Source of the DNA: an uncultured Pirellulaceae bacterium | Lineage (GTDB): Bacteria > Planctomycetota > Planctomycetia > Pirellulales > Pirellulaceae | Assembly (NCBI GenBank): GCA_937928215.1 | Contig: CALFWL010000040.1 | Location: 1 to 49,378 of the forward strand | Length of the DNA: 49,378 nt | Reading direction: 5' to 3' | Shown: positions 25,900-35,422 of the stretch, piece after piece | How positions within the stretch are numbered: position 1 is the stretch's first letter | How the letters are laid out: each line of letters starts with the position of its first letter | The notes under the pieces: model-generated | What the model was told of the DNA's origin: nothing | Database searches by the model: none | Seen by the model: only the letters and a program-made list of their open reading frames with translations | Made by a program: the position numbers and the translations under genes

Positions 25900-26694
25900 A
25901 TGCAGCAATATCAGCAACTCCTTCGTCACATTCTCGATTCGGGCGTCAAGAAAACGGATCGCACCGGTACGGGAACGCTCAGCGTGTTTGGCCACCAAAT
26001 GCGTTTTGACTTGCGTGAATCGTTTCCGATGGTGACGACCAAGAAATTGCACTGGAAGAGTATCGCTCACGAGCTGTTGTGGTTTTTGAGCGGCAGCACC
26101 AACATCGGCTACTTGAAAGAGCACGGCGTCCGGATCTGGGACGCGTGGGCAGACGAAAACGGTGACCTTGGCCCCGTGTATGGATCTCAGTGGCGTTGTT
26201 GGCAAACGGCTGAAGGCGGTTCAGTCGATCAGATTTCGGAAGTGATCGAACAGATCAAGACCAATCCCGACTCGCGGCGTTTGATCGTCAGCGCTTGGAA
26301 CGTGGCGGAGATCCCCAACATGAAGCTGCCGCCCTGCCATGCCTTCTTTCAGTTTTACGTGGCCAATGGCGAACTGTCGTGTCAGTTGTATCAGCGCAGT
26401 GCCGATGTGTTTTTAGGAGTGCCGTTTAATATCGCCTCATACGCGTTGTTGGTTTGCATGGTTGCCGCGGTAACCGGTTTGAAGCCGGGCGAGTTCGTTC
26501 ATACGCTGGGTGACGCTCATTTGTATTCCAATCATCTGGAACAAGCGAAACTGCAACTGGAACGCGATCTGCGACCACTGCCGAAGCTGAAGTTCGATCG
26601 GGTGCCCAATTCGATTTTCGATTTTACGTTTGAAGATTTCGAACTGCTTGGCTACGATCCGCATCCGCACATCAAGGCTGCAGTTGCCGTCTGA
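25900..26694 (+). CDS. thyA: Thymidylate synthase ThyA
   Basis: 264 residues when started at the ATG at 25900, exactly the E. coli length; the frame is open 27 codons further up but that part is not conserved. The catalytic cysteine is C146 in [12 protein letters not shown], and the remaining landmarks are present: [62 protein letters not shown] and [10 protein letters not shown]. It methylates dUMP to dTMP using methylene-tetrahydrofolate. It is followed 70 bases later by folA, which regenerates tetrahydrofolate from the dihydrofolate formed here; the two are a classic operon. Confidence 0.97.
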   Translation: MQQYQQLLRHILDSGVKKTDRTGTGTLSVFGHQMRFDLRESFPMVTTKKLHWKSIAHELLWFLSGSTNIGYLKEHGVRIWDAWADENGDLGPVYGSQWRCWQTAEGGSVDQISEVIEQIKTNPDSRRLIVSAWNVAEIPNMKLPPCHAFFQFYVANGELSCQLYQRSADVFLGVPFNIASYALLVCMVAAVTGLKPGEFVHTLGDAHLYSNHLEQAKLQLERDLRPLPKLKFDRVPNSIFDFTFEDFELLGYDPHPHIKAAVAV

Positions 26695-26764
26695 CCATTT
26701 GGTTGATGGCAAGGTCGCAGCGTCAACGTAACCATTTAGCATCCGATACGTGCGAGAACATTCG

Positions 26765-27268
26765 ATGGCTCCCACTCAAGCTCTCGCCATGATCGTGGCA
26801 GCGTCCGAAAATGATGTGATCGGCAATGAGGGAGGGCTCCCTTGGCGATTGTCGGCAGACCTGAAGCGATTCAAGAAGTTGACGATGGGGCATCACATCA
26901 TCATGGGTCGAAAAACGTTCGATTCGATTGGCGTGTTGCTACCCGGTCGGCAGACTGTCATTGTGACTCGGCAGGCGGATTTTCAATTCGAGGGAGCCAA
27001 GGTCGCTCATTCGATCGATGCTGCTATCGATTTCGCCAGAGAAAATGGAGATCCGCTGCCGTTTGTTGTGGGCGGGGCGGAAATTTATCGGCAGGCGATG
27101 TCTCGGGTGACTGAAATTTACTTGACGCGAGTTCACACGACCATCGAAGGCGACACTCGGTTGCCGCCGAGTGACGGACTCGAGTGGGATCAAGTGGAAA
27201 ACGAGCGGTATCCCGCGGATGAACGCAATGAGTTTGACTACTCGTTCGGACGTTGGGTTAGACGTTAG
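26765..27268 (+). CDS. folA: Dihydrofolate reductase FolA
   Basis: 167 residues from the ATG at 26765 (a start at 26750 would add five residues). Motifs: IVAASENDVIGNEGGLPWRL with the acid that protonates substrate (E/D in DLKRFKKLT), HHIIMGRKTFDSIG, LLPGRQTVIVTR and FVVGGAEIYRQAM, YLTRVHTTIEGDTRLPP. It reduces dihydrofolate to tetrahydrofolate with NADPH. Position right behind thyA supports the call and suggests shared transcription. Confidence 0.95.
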   Translation: MAPTQALAMIVAASENDVIGNEGGLPWRLSADLKRFKKLTMGHHIIMGRKTFDSIGVLLPGRQTVIVTRQADFQFEGAKVAHSIDAAIDFARENGDPLPFVVGGAEIYRQAMSRVTEIYLTRVHTTIEGDTRLPPSDGLEWDQVENERYPADERNEFDYSFGRWVRR

Positions 27269-27586
27269 ACGTTTCTGCCGTCGGAACGCGTTTTTCGAAA
27301 GTCCTGTTAAGCGGTAGCTGGACGCCTAAAATGGCTTCCGAAGGTGATTTGTCCGCCCGCGAATGGTCGCCATTGACGCTTTCGATGTCTTCATTCATCC
27401 GGTAAGCTATAAATTAAAGTGGCCGCCATCGTACTGACTACCGTGGAAATGCAGGAAATTGCTAGGTTGGCATCGGATTTACCGATGGTTGGTCGATATC
27501 GGAACCACTACAATCCAAGCTGCCGCAATCTGGCACCGAACTTCGAGTCAGGGCAGGCAACCAAAAAATTCAGCTACGGAGGAGTT
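27269..27586. other. Gene-free stretch before hpf
   Basis: The hpf frame is open upstream to 27419, but those 56 codons are not like any HPF and lack a ribosome-binding site, so I leave them out. No clear promoter, repeat or terminator. Confidence 0.5.
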
Positions 27587-27907
27587 GTGGAAATTCTTTT
27601 CACCGCCAGACATGGCTCGGTCAGCGATTCGGCTCAAGAAACGATCAAGAACAAGGTTGCCAAGCTGCCTCGTTTCTTTGACCGATTGACGGGTATTCAG
27701 GTCGTCGCCGACTTGATGCATAGTGACAATCCAAAAGTGGAGATCATTGCTTCGGCAGAGCACGCGAATGACTTCTTCGCGTCCGACACCGGAACCAATG
27801 TTGTCACAGCGCTTGATAGCGCGATGGCGAAAATGGAACAGCAACTCAAGAAACATAAAGAAAAACTAACTGCTCACCGTCATCACGATCACAAAGACGA
27901 AGGTTAA
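27587..27907 (+). CDS. hpf: Short ribosome hibernation-promoting factor
   Basis: 106 residues from a GTG at 27587 with a strong GGAGGAG just upstream, which decides the start. VEILFTARHGSVSDSAQETI begins the HPF/YfiA fold (beta-alpha-beta-beta-beta-alpha), KLPRFFDRLTGIQVVADL and VEIIASAEHANDFFA follow, and the tail is His/Lys-rich (HRHHDHKDEG). It is the short type, lacking the C-terminal dimerisation domain of long HPF. It binds in the 30S decoding region and silences ribosomes in stationary phase. It is followed by ptsN and ptsH, as in the rpoN-hpf-ptsN arrangement of other Gram-negatives. Confidence 0.9.
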   Translation: MEILFTARHGSVSDSAQETIKNKVAKLPRFFDRLTGIQVVADLMHSDNPKVEIIASAEHANDFFASDTGTNVVTALDSAMAKMEQQLKKHKEKLTAHRHHDHKDEG

Positions 27908-28000
27908 CTGCCCACGTCTGATCTTCCAGAGGAACGTTCTTGCGCTACCTCTGAGGTCTGTGATTTGGTACGGAGGACTCAGAAATTAAAGGAACGTTTG

Positions 28001-28477
28001 ATGAAGTTTTCGGATTTTGTGACCACGTCAGCCATTCAGGCTGATCTGTCATCTTCGGACAAGGAAGGCGTGATTCGCGAATTGGTGACCAGTCTGGTCG
28101 ACTCCGGTGCGCTGGATGCCGGTCAGCAGGACGCCATCGTTGCGAAGATTCTTGAGCGCGAGGAATTGGGAAGCACGGGAATTGGTCGAGGGATCGCGGT
28201 TCCTCACACCAAACATCCCAGCGTTAGCAAGCCCGTAGGAACGGTGGGAGTCAGTAAGTCAGGCGTTGACTTCATGAGTCTTGACGGAGAAACGGTACAG
28301 CTGTTCTTCATGCTGATTTCCCCTCCCGATCAGCCTAGTGACCATTTGCGTGCTTTGGAGAACATTTCCAAGCAGCTGCAGGATGAGACTTTCTGTCGTT
28401 TTCTAAAGCAGGCAAATAGTAGCGAAGATATTCAGCAGATTCTCGAAGAAGCGGACAACAATCAGTTCGTTTCGTAG
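28001..28477 (+). CDS. ptsN: PTS IIA-like nitrogen-regulatory protein PtsN
   Basis: 158 residues, typical for EIIA-Ntr/fructose-type IIA. The ATG at 28001 has AAGGAACG upstream. The phosphorylatable histidine is H69 in GIGRGIAVPHTKHP; VQLFFMLISPPDQPSDHLRA and LENISKQL are typical. It accepts phosphate from HPr and acts as a regulatory switch rather than in sugar uptake. Located between hpf and ptsH; no PTS permease is seen nearby. Confidence 0.92.
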   Translation: MKFSDFVTTSAIQADLSSSDKEGVIRELVTSLVDSGALDAGQQDAIVAKILEREELGSTGIGRGIAVPHTKHPSVSKPVGTVGVSKSGVDFMSLDGETVQLFFMLISPPDQPSDHLRALENISKQLQDETFCRFLKQANSSEDIQQILEEADNNQFVS

Positions 28478-28567
28478 TTTCATGCGGTTGATGTCAACCC
28501 AATCGATCGCTGCCTGAGCTGCCTAGTCCCGGTTGCGGTCGCTTTTAGTTTGTTTTTGGCTCGATTC

Positions 28568-28888
28568 ATGCCCGATTCTGTTTCACGATCTTCATTGGTT
28601 ACCATTTCCAACTTGCAGGGGCTGCACATGCGCCCCGCGTATTTGTTTGCGGAAACGGCATCGAAGTTCAGCAGCAGAGTCGAGTTGGTCAAGGACGATA
28701 TCCGAATCGATGGAAAAAGCGTGCTCTCGATTCTGACGCTCGGTGCGGCGCAGGGGGCGCAGGTTTTAGTTGAAGCGGTCGGAGACGATGCGGATGCCGC
28801 CGTAGCAGAACTGGAAAGCCTGCTGCAGTCTGGGTTTCCTGAAGTCCAAGCCGCCAAGGTGTCGGAAACCGAACCCGACGAAGTGTAG
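28568..28888 (+). CDS. ptsH: Phosphocarrier protein HPr
   Basis: 106 residues from the ATG at 28568; the start is not certain because no ribosome-binding site is obvious. The active-site histidine is H20 in GLHMRPAYLF, followed by FSSRVELV and the segment GKSVLSILTLGAAQGA, which contains a Ser at the place of the regulatory phosphoserine of Gram-positive HPr. It transfers phosphate from enzyme I to PtsN. The C-terminus is longer and more acidic than usual (SETEPDEV). Enzyme I and HPr kinase are not in the window. Confidence 0.9.
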   Translation: MPDSVSRSSLVTISNLQGLHMRPAYLFAETASKFSSRVELVKDDIRIDGKSVLSILTLGAAQGAQVLVEAVGDDADAAVAELESLLQSGFPEVQAAKVSETEPDEV

Positions 28889-28891
28889 TTT

Positions 28892-28990
28892 AGGACTTGC
28901 GTAGACAAGTTACCGGATCGGAACGATTGCTTGCCGATTGTACGCGAGCGAGATGGGATCGAGTCCGGTAGTGGTTGTTGGGCAAGTCCT
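28892..28990. repeat. Imperfect ~99-bp inverted-repeat element
   Basis: The left end aggacttgc...taccgga (28892-28917) is mirrored by tccggta...gcaagtcct at the right (about 28964-28990): nine and seven base-pair perfect arms with a mismatched interior, leaving about 45 bases in the middle. It begins four bases after the ptsH stop codon. It could be a transcription-end hairpin or a miniature mobile element. Confidence 0.55.
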
Positions 28991-29617
28991 TAGAAGGATC
29001 CCGCCGACGCAACTTTTGCGATTGACCGGCGGCAGAGAGAAGAACAGTTTTTAATGGCGTTGCCAATTTGATGTCCGGAATCGAAAGTTTGAATCATCGT
29101 CCGTCCGTGTCGCATTGGAATTGCGACGCGGGTGCGACTGGTATGGCTGGAGCGTGGGACGGGGTGCGCAGATTTGGTCGCAACCTTGCCACGAGCTTGC
29201 TTCGATTCAACCGGCCATCTCTGTTTACGGCCTCGCCGAAGCAGTCTGTAGTCACTCGTTTTTGTTCGATCGGTTGCGTTGCGTTGAGCAACGGGTTGCG
29301 TCGCGAATGTCGCCACGCATTTCAAAACGCCGATCTGGTCACTGGTTTGAGTCTGCTCAATCCACGGTCGTCGATCCAACGGGATCACGTTCGACCGTCT
29401 GTGCGCTGCGAGGCGGGGTCATTTGCCCCGTCGATCACAGGCAGCCGTTTCACGACAGACAAACCGCTGGCACTTTCGTCGACACGCAGCACGGCGACTC
29501 GAGCGAACGACGTTTGCCCGATGCTCGCACTGGGCGTGTCGAAAATTCAAAACAAATCCTTGCGGTCCGATGTCGTTCCAAGGCATCCCGACCGCTCAAT
29601 GAAGAAAATCACTCACG
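28991..29617. other. Gene-free stretch before the RNase E/G gene
   Basis: About 630 bases. Two long frames cross it on the plus strand (from 29068 and 29115), one running into the RNase gene, but neither shows a domain, a signal or a convincing start, and they are Arg/Ser-rich as chance frames are. RNase E genes often have long autoregulatory leaders, so this may be transcribed leader; that is inference. Confidence 0.45.
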
Positions 29618-31219
29618 ATGAAAAAAGAAATGTTGATCAACGCCTCGCAATCCGAAGAATGCCGGATTGCGATCGTTGAAGATGGACGGCTGGAAGAGCT
29701 GTATGTTGAACGTGCCAGTCAGGACAACTATGTCGGGAACGTTTACAAAGGAAAAGTTGTCAATCTGGAGCCAAGCATCCAAGCGGTTTTTGTCGACTTT
29801 GGTGTGGGGCGAAACGGATTCCTGCACATCAGCGATGTCGAACCAAATTACTTCCGCCAGGGTGGTTACGACCCCGACGAGTTGATGCGGAAAGAACGTG
29901 CGGAGGCGGCTCAGGCGGTCGCCAGCGGACGCTCTCGGCATCGGCCACCCGCTTCGGGCGGTTTTCGGCCTCGGTTCAAGCCTCCGATTCAGGAGATTTT
30001 CAAGCGCGGCGATGAAGTCTTGGTTCAGGTGATCAAGGAAGGCATCGGAAACAAAGGTCCGACGCTGTCGACCTACATCAGTATCCCGGGGCGATATTTG
30101 GTTCTGATGCCAGCCCTTGGTCGAGTGGGTGTCTCTCGGAAAATTGAAGACGAAGACGAGCGACGGAAACTCAAGGGGTACTTGAACGAATTGCGTCCGC
30201 CGAAAGGGCTGGGCTTTATCGTTCGAACCGCAGGAGCCGGCCGTTCAAAACGCGATCTGTCGCGCGACTTGGCGTACCTGTTGCGGTTGTGGAAGTCGAT
30301 TGTAAAGCGAGTCAAAGAGGTCCCCGCTCCAACGCATATTTACGAAGAAAGCGATCTGATTATTCGCACGATTCGTGACATGTTGACGCCGGATATCGAC
30401 AACATCGTGATCGACAACGAGGACGCGATGGATCGGGCGCAAGAGTTTTTGAAGCTGATCATGCCCAAGTCATCCGATCGACTTCAGTTGTACTCAGGCG
30501 ATCAACCGCTTTTTCACCAGTACAATGTTGAGATGGAAATCGCGAAAATTCACGCTCGCGAGGTTCCCCTGCCTGATGGTGGTTCGATCGTGATTGATCA
30601 AACGGAGGCTTTGGTTGCGATTGACGTCAACAGCGGCAGTTTTCGGACGGACGACTCGGCGGAAGATTCGGCGTTTCGTTTGAATGTGGCGGCGGCTCGG
30701 GAAATTTCACGACAGCTCCGTCTGCGAGATCTGGGGGGCGTGATCGTGAATGACTTTATCGATATGCGTCGCGAAAAGCATCGGCGCGGAGTGGAGAACA
30801 CGCTCAAAGATTGCATGAAACGTGATCGGGCTCGGACAAAGATTCTGCGGACCAGTCCGTTCGGTCTGGTCGAGATGACTCGACAACGGATCAAACCCGG
30901 GCTCAAGCGAAGCCTCTATCAAGAATGTCCATGCTGTGGCGGTCGTGGCAATGTCAAGACTGAAGAAAGTATGGCGTTGGACGTGATCCGGTTGCTGTTG
31001 CGTGCCAAGCAGCAGGCGACGTGTGCCAGCGTGACGGTTCGAGTGAACGAAAAGGTTGCGTCCTACCTGAACAACCAGAAACGTCGCGAGTTGGCCGAAC
31101 TTGAAGGCGAGAAAAATATGGACATCCGAATCCTAGGCAGTGAGAACGTCTTCCCAGAGTTTCTTGAGTTTGAATGTCGGGACGAAAACAATGCAGTCGT
31201 TCATTTAGCAGGGAAATAG
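29618..31219 (+). CDS. rng: Ribonuclease E/G family endoribonuclease
   Basis: 533 residues. N-terminal S1-type RNA-binding region (VYKGKVVNLEPSIQAVFVDF, GRNGFLHISDV), interrupted by a ~45-residue insertion rich in Arg and Pro (about residues 82-125). The catalytic centre is present: AIDVNSG with D336, and VNDFIDM with D379/D382, which bind Mg. The zinc-link CPCCGGRG (437-444) allows dimer-of-dimer formation. The long disordered degradosome scaffold of E. coli RNase E is missing, so it is closer to RNase G. It cuts single-stranded AU-rich RNA in mRNA decay and rRNA maturation. The ATG at 29618 is preferred; 29630 is possible. Confidence 0.93.
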   Translation: MKKEMLINASQSEECRIAIVEDGRLEELYVERASQDNYVGNVYKGKVVNLEPSIQAVFVDFGVGRNGFLHISDVEPNYFRQGGYDPDELMRKERAEAAQAVASGRSRHRPPASGGFRPRFKPPIQEIFKRGDEVLVQVIKEGIGNKGPTLSTYISIPGRYLVLMPALGRVGVSRKIEDEDERRKLKGYLNELRPPKGLGFIVRTAGAGRSKRDLSRDLAYLLRLWKSIVKRVKEVPAPTHIYEESDLIIRTIRDMLTPDIDNIVIDNEDAMDRAQEFLKLIMPKSSDRLQLYSGDQPLFHQYNVEMEIAKIHAREVPLPDGGSIVIDQTEALVAIDVNSGSFRTDDSAEDSAFRLNVAAAREISRQLRLRDLGGVIVNDFIDMRREKHRRGVENTLKDCMKRDRARTKILRTSPFGLVEMTRQRIKPGLKRSLYQECPCCGGRGNVKTEESMALDVIRLLLRAKQQATCASVTVRVNEKVASYLNNQKRRELAELEGEKNMDIRILGSENVFPEFLEFECRDENNAVVHLAGK

Positions 31220-31591
31220 CAGTTCGAACTTGCGAACACGATCTCTGGTCTAAAACGCTAACGTCGGTGGGCATGGTTTTGCGCAGCGACGTTTTTTGTT
31301 GAGGTGATGACAGGCCGACTTTTTTCGCTAGACGTCGGATCGCTTGCAAGCGGAGTGCAAAAGGAGCGATTTCTGCTGGCAGTTCAGCCGCTAGCAGAAA
31401 CAAATTCGTTCGATTCGTGCAAAACCTGGCATCCGAACCAAACAATCAGGTTGAGTTTGTCGATTGTAGCGATGGAGCCGGCGCGGTTTTCCTCGTGCCC
31501 TCCTGTTGCGCGATGCAGAAAGCATCAACCTCTAACCACAACGGCTGTCCACAGCCGCGTTGTCAGCTAACAAAGCGAATCGGGAGTGATC
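31220..31591. other. Gene-free stretch after the RNase gene
   Basis: Contains a probable terminator (31260-31297) and a hairpin TTTCTGCT...AGCAGAAA near 31370-31400 of unknown role. No gene. Confidence 0.45.
31260..31297 (+). terminator. Probable terminator of the RNase gene
   Basis: AACGTCG pairs with CGACGTT across a 20-base loop and is followed by a run of T. The loop is longer than usual, so the call is tentative. Confidence 0.4.
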
Positions 31592-34500
31592 ATGGACGAT
31601 CCAAAGATGAAACTTGACCGCGGGATGAAATTCAGAACTGCCTTGACGGTCCAACGTCGAACGTTGTTCGTGTTGAGTCTGCTGATGGGATGTCTGCTGG
31701 GTCCGGGTGAAGTTGTGGCTCAGCAGGCTCAATGGATCTGGTCTCCTAAAGTCGACGACGTTGCTGGCGATCAAGCGCAGGGCACCTGTTATTTCCGCAG
31801 CAAGTTCACGCTGATCAAGCCGGAAAAAGCGGAGATCATTTATGCAGCGGGCGACGAGTACGAACTGTACATCAACAATCGCCTTGTCAGTAAGGGAGAG
31901 TCTTACGGCACCGAGAGCAAGTTGGATGTGTTTTCCTATGTTCAGCCGGGAGTCAACTTGGTCGCGGTGAAGGTCAATCATCTCAGCGGTGCTCAACCCG
32001 GCGTGGCGATGAAAGTTCGCGTCAAGGAACGAGACGAGACTCGATGGCGCAGCATGGTCACCAACGAGACTTGGAAAACACGCAACCAGCGTGTCACGGG
32101 GTGGAAGCAGAATAGTTATAACGATCTGGGTTGGCTCAAGGCTCGGGTGCTGGCCGAAGCAGTCGAGCTGGGGCTTCCGAAAGCCGCAGAGAAAACGGTA
32201 AAGAAGACGGAACCTGTCAGGCCTGCTCCATCCGCGACGACGGCCAAAGCAGCAGCCGATCTGCCCAAGACATCACCTGCCACGCAAGTTGGAAAACAGG
32301 TGAAAGTGGCGAAGAAACAGGCCGTGCCTGAAGCGAAAGTTTCCAATGCCGCGGTTGAACGAGAAGCGATCCCGGCGAATTCGGCGGCGAGCGAAGCGAA
32401 GGTGGCGGACGCGGCAAAGGCGGGAGGCGTTGGAGGTTCTCACAATGCACCGGCTCCTCAGGTCAGTCCTGTGGTCATGGCTCCCGTGAAGTCGAAGCCA
32501 AAGTCGAATCGATTCGAGCTTGATCCTGAATTTGTGATCGAGCAAGTCCTGACGACCAAGGTTGCCGGACCAATCGTTGCGATGGAGTTCAATGAATTCG
32601 GGAAGCTTTTGTTTTCGCGTCAGGGAGGACCGTTGATGATCGCGGACCTGAGTTTGCCGGTGAGTGCTCCCGGTCGAGTCCGCGTCTACTGTGACAAAGT
32701 GAAAAGCTGCGGCGGTATTCTGCCCATCAACGGAGAGGTCTTTGTTACGGGCGACGGGCCTTCCGGACTTGCGTTGTATCGCTTGTCGGACTCGAACAAT
32801 TCCGGGACGATGGAGCCAGTGAAAGCGTTGTTCAAGTTCACCGGCGAAAGCGGAGTCCACGGGCCTCATGGATTAAAGTTGGGACCAGACGCCATGATTT
32901 ACATGGTGCTTGGGAACGGAAGCCGAGTGGATCGTCCTGTCAATGAAAGCAGCCCGTATCAGCACCCATACGAAGGCAGCGTGGTTCCTCGAATGAAAGA
33001 CCCCAAAGGACACGCTGCGGGAGTTGAAGCACCGGGAGGCACGGTCGTCAGGTGTTCCATCGATGGCTCCAAGGTGGAAACGTTTGCGGGTGGTTTGCGG
33101 AACTCGACCGACCTGTCTTTCGATGCCAACGGTCAACTGTTCGTTTGCGATAGTGACAACGTCGCCGATGTAGGAACGCCATGGTATCGGCCTTCGATGC
33201 TATTTCATGTTACAGCAGGTGCTGAGCTCGGCTGGCGGAGTGGATCGGGAAAATTCGCCAGTCATCTAGTGGATACGACTCAACCCGTCTGTCGGTTGGA
33301 AAGCGGGTTGCCGACTGGTTCGGTAATCTATCGACACATGCAGTTTCCTGCCAGGTATCACGACGTTCTGTTTACCGCAAACCGTAGCACGGGGAAAATT
33401 CAGTGTGTTCGCACAACACGATCAGGAGCCGGCTTCACGGGCAGCGTGGAGCCATTCCTTAGTGGAAAGAACTTTGATATCACCGACCTTGCGATTGGTG
33501 AGGATGGCATGATGTACATCGCGACCGGCGATCGCGGTTCGGTCGGAGGGCTTTACCGGCTTCGTTGGAAAGGCGAGATTCCAGAAGACTTGTTGAGCTT
33601 CGATTCAGATTTGGCCAAGGTGATCCGACATCCACAACCCGATTCAAGTTGGGCTCGGCAAAACGTGGCTCAGTTGAAGATCACGATGGGGCGCGAGTGG
33701 GCTAATGCCATTCGTGGTGTTGCCAATGAGTCCCAGAACACGTCGCGTTTTCGTGTTCGAGCGATGCAGCTGATGGTTTTGTATGGACCCAAGTTTGATG
33801 CTCAAACTTTGAGTGACCTGATTGCAGCCGATGACCCCGAAGTGCGGGCGCAGGTTGCCGGTTTGTGTGCGGCGTCGGGTGATATTCGCAATCAACAGGT
33901 GCTCAATCAATTGCTTTTGGATGCGGAAGCAAACGTCCGGCGTTCAGCGGCGGAGGCGATGCTTTCTTTGGGGGCTGAGCCTGAATTGTCAAGCGTGATG
34001 ACCATGCTGAAGTCTGAAGACCGAATTGAAGCATCGGTTGCTCGTCGACTGTTGGAGCGAATTCCAACGGCCCAATGGAAGGACGAGATTCTGACCACCG
34101 ATGACAAGCGATTGTTTATCCAAGGATCCGTTGCTCTTTCGATTGCCGAACCGACACTGGAATCTTCCTACAATATTCTGGCTCGCGGTAGCGAGTTCAT
34201 GGAAGGTTTCGTGAGCGATACCGACTTCACCGACATGCTGCGAGTGATGCAATTGGCATTGGTTCAAGCAAAAGTCGACCCGGCTGATATCCCTGGCTTC
34301 GCACGGCGCATCGCCGCTGAATTTCCGTCAGCGGATGCCGTGATGAACTTGGAATTGGCTCGATTGCTGGGCTACCTTGAAGCGGCCTCATTGGATGGTC
34401 GTCTGGAGACGTATCTGGAAGACGAGTCGATCGATCAATCTGACAAGCTGGCCGTCGCCATGCAGTTGAGAACGGCTTCGGCAAACATGACCAGTGAAGA

Positions 34501-35233
34501 ACTGCTGGCGATGCTTCGCTTCATGCAATCTGCTCGATCGGTTGAAGGTGTCGGATCTAGCTACCTAGGCTACGTTGATCTGGCTTTGGGCGAGTGTGGT
34601 CAGTCGGTCAATGCAGATCATCTGGACGAAGTTTTGAATCATCCGAAGGATTACGTCAGTGCTCTGATTCCGGTGTTTTATCATATTCCGGCGAACTTGG
34701 ACGGACCGATGTTGAGCCGTCTGATTGATCTGGACAAGCAATTCGCCGGTCAGAAAGACGCTCGTTCTTTGCAGATTCGCTTGGGCGTGATCGCACTGCT
34801 TGCTCAAAGTGGCGATGAGGATTCGATGGTTTATCTTCGTAAACTGTGGCAGCAGGAGGATTACAGGCGCAGTGACATTGCGATCGGATTGGCTCAGCAG
34901 CCTGACGGTGAAAACTGGTCATATCTGGTCAGCACGATTCCGCTATTGGAGCAAACCAGCGCTCCTGAAGTGCTGAATCGCTTGAAGTCGGTCGCTCGCA
35001 AGCCACGAGACGGGCGTCATTACCACGAGCTGATTCAAATCGCCGAACGGCAGCACAAGCCATCCTCGCGAGCTGCCTTGGCTTTGTTGGAACATTGGTC
35101 GGGGCAGTCGCTGGCAGACGGTTCGAATGACCGAAGCAAATTGATCGCGTCGTGGAAAAAGTGGTGCGACGAGAACTTTCAAGTTGCTCCCACGGCATCA
35201 ACCGCGGCAGGCGAGAGTGCCGATCGATTTTAG
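31592..35233 (+). CDS. Very large exported protein: jelly-roll module, linker, PVC-type propeller, HEAT repeats
   Basis: 1213 residues from the ATG at 31592 (GGGAG five bases upstream). A signal peptide (LFVLSLLMGCLLG...VVAQQ) leads to a beta-sandwich like the N-terminal sugar-binding module of rhamnosidases (AQWIWSPKVDDVAGDQAQG; GDEYELYINNRLV; NLVAVKVNHLSG). Then comes an Ala/Lys/Pro/Glu-rich linker of about 110 residues, a six-blade propeller region (~310-665; GPHGLKLGPDAMIYMVLGNG, ADVGTPWYRPSMLFHV, DITDLAIGEDGMMYIATGDR), and a long alpha-helical HEAT-type part to the end. In the planctomycete family this propeller/HEAT combination is usually followed by a cytochrome c CxxCH; none is present here. 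Likely a periplasmic or surface protein for sugar-related oxidation or binding; catalytic role unproven. Confidence 0.82.
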   Translation: MDDPKMKLDRGMKFRTALTVQRRTLFVLSLLMGCLLGPGEVVAQQAQWIWSPKVDDVAGDQAQGTCYFRSKFTLIKPEKAEIIYAAGDEYELYINNRLVSKGESYGTESKLDVFSYVQPGVNLVAVKVNHLSGAQPGVAMKVRVKERDETRWRSMVTNETWKTRNQRVTGWKQNSYNDLGWLKARVLAEAVELGLPKAAEKTVKKTEPVRPAPSATTAKAAADLPKTSPATQVGKQVKVAKKQAVPEAKVSNAAVEREAIPANSAASEAKVADAAKAGGVGGSHNAPAPQVSPVVMAPVKSKPKSNRFELDPEFVIEQVLTTKVAGPIVAMEFNEFGKLLFSRQGGPLMIADLSLPVSAPGRVRVYCDKVKSCGGILPINGEVFVTGDGPSGLALYRLSDSNNSGTMEPVKALFKFTGESGVHGPHGLKLGPDAMIYMVLGNGSRVDRPVNESSPYQHPYEGSVVPRMKDPKGHAAGVEAPGGTVVRCSIDGSKVETFAGGLRNSTDLSFDANGQLFVCDSDNVADVGTPWYRPSMLFHVTAGAELGWRSGSGKFASHLVDTTQPVCRLESGLPTGSVIYRHMQFPARYHDVLFTANRSTGKIQCVRTTRSGAGFTGSVEPFLSGKNFDITDLAIGEDGMMYIATGDRGSVGGLYRLRWKGEIPEDLLSFDSDLAKVIRHPQPDSSWARQNVAQLKITMGREWANAIRGVANESQNTSRFRVRAMQLMVLYGPKFDAQTLSDLIAADDPEVRAQVAGLCAASGDIRNQQVLNQLLLDAEANVRRSAAEAMLSLGAEPELSSVMTMLKSEDRIEASVARRLLERIPTAQWKDEILTTDDKRLFIQGSVALSIAEPTLESSYNILARGSEFMEGFVSDTDFTDMLRVMQLALVQAKVDPADIPGFARRIAAEFPSADAVMNLELARLLGYLEAASLDGRLETYLEDESIDQSDKLAVAMQLRTASANMTSEELLAMLRFMQSARSVEGVGSSYLGYVDLALGECGQSVNADHLDEVLNHPKDYVSALIPVFYHIPANLDGPMLSRLIDLDKQFAGQKDARSLQIRLGVIALLAQSGDEDSMVYLRKLWQQEDYRRSDIAIGLAQQPDGENWSYLVSTIPLLEQTSAPEVLNRLKSVARKPRDGRHYHELIQIAERQHKPSSRAALALLEHWSGQSLADGSNDRSKLIASWKKWCDENFQVAPTASTAAGESADRF

Positions 35234-35422
35234 GCTGATCCATTGGGCCGGCTGGCCAAGTTCGTGACGTGGATCACCGTTTGATGCCAAAGCTCGAACG
35301 GTGAGGTACGATCCTGCGGCCCGATCACGTCAGGAAGAGAGAACTTTGAATTGGAGGACCAGCGCGCTTATTGCTGTTCGCTCCAGTAAACAGGTATTTC
35401 TCCTCTTTTGAAAGTGGCTGCC

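Noticed and set aside
29068-29679. Long plus-strand frame (203 codons) overlapping the start of the RNase gene
   Set aside because: No domain, no signal, no convincing ribosome-binding site, Arg/Ser-rich as expected of a chance frame, and it overlaps a well-supported gene in another frame.
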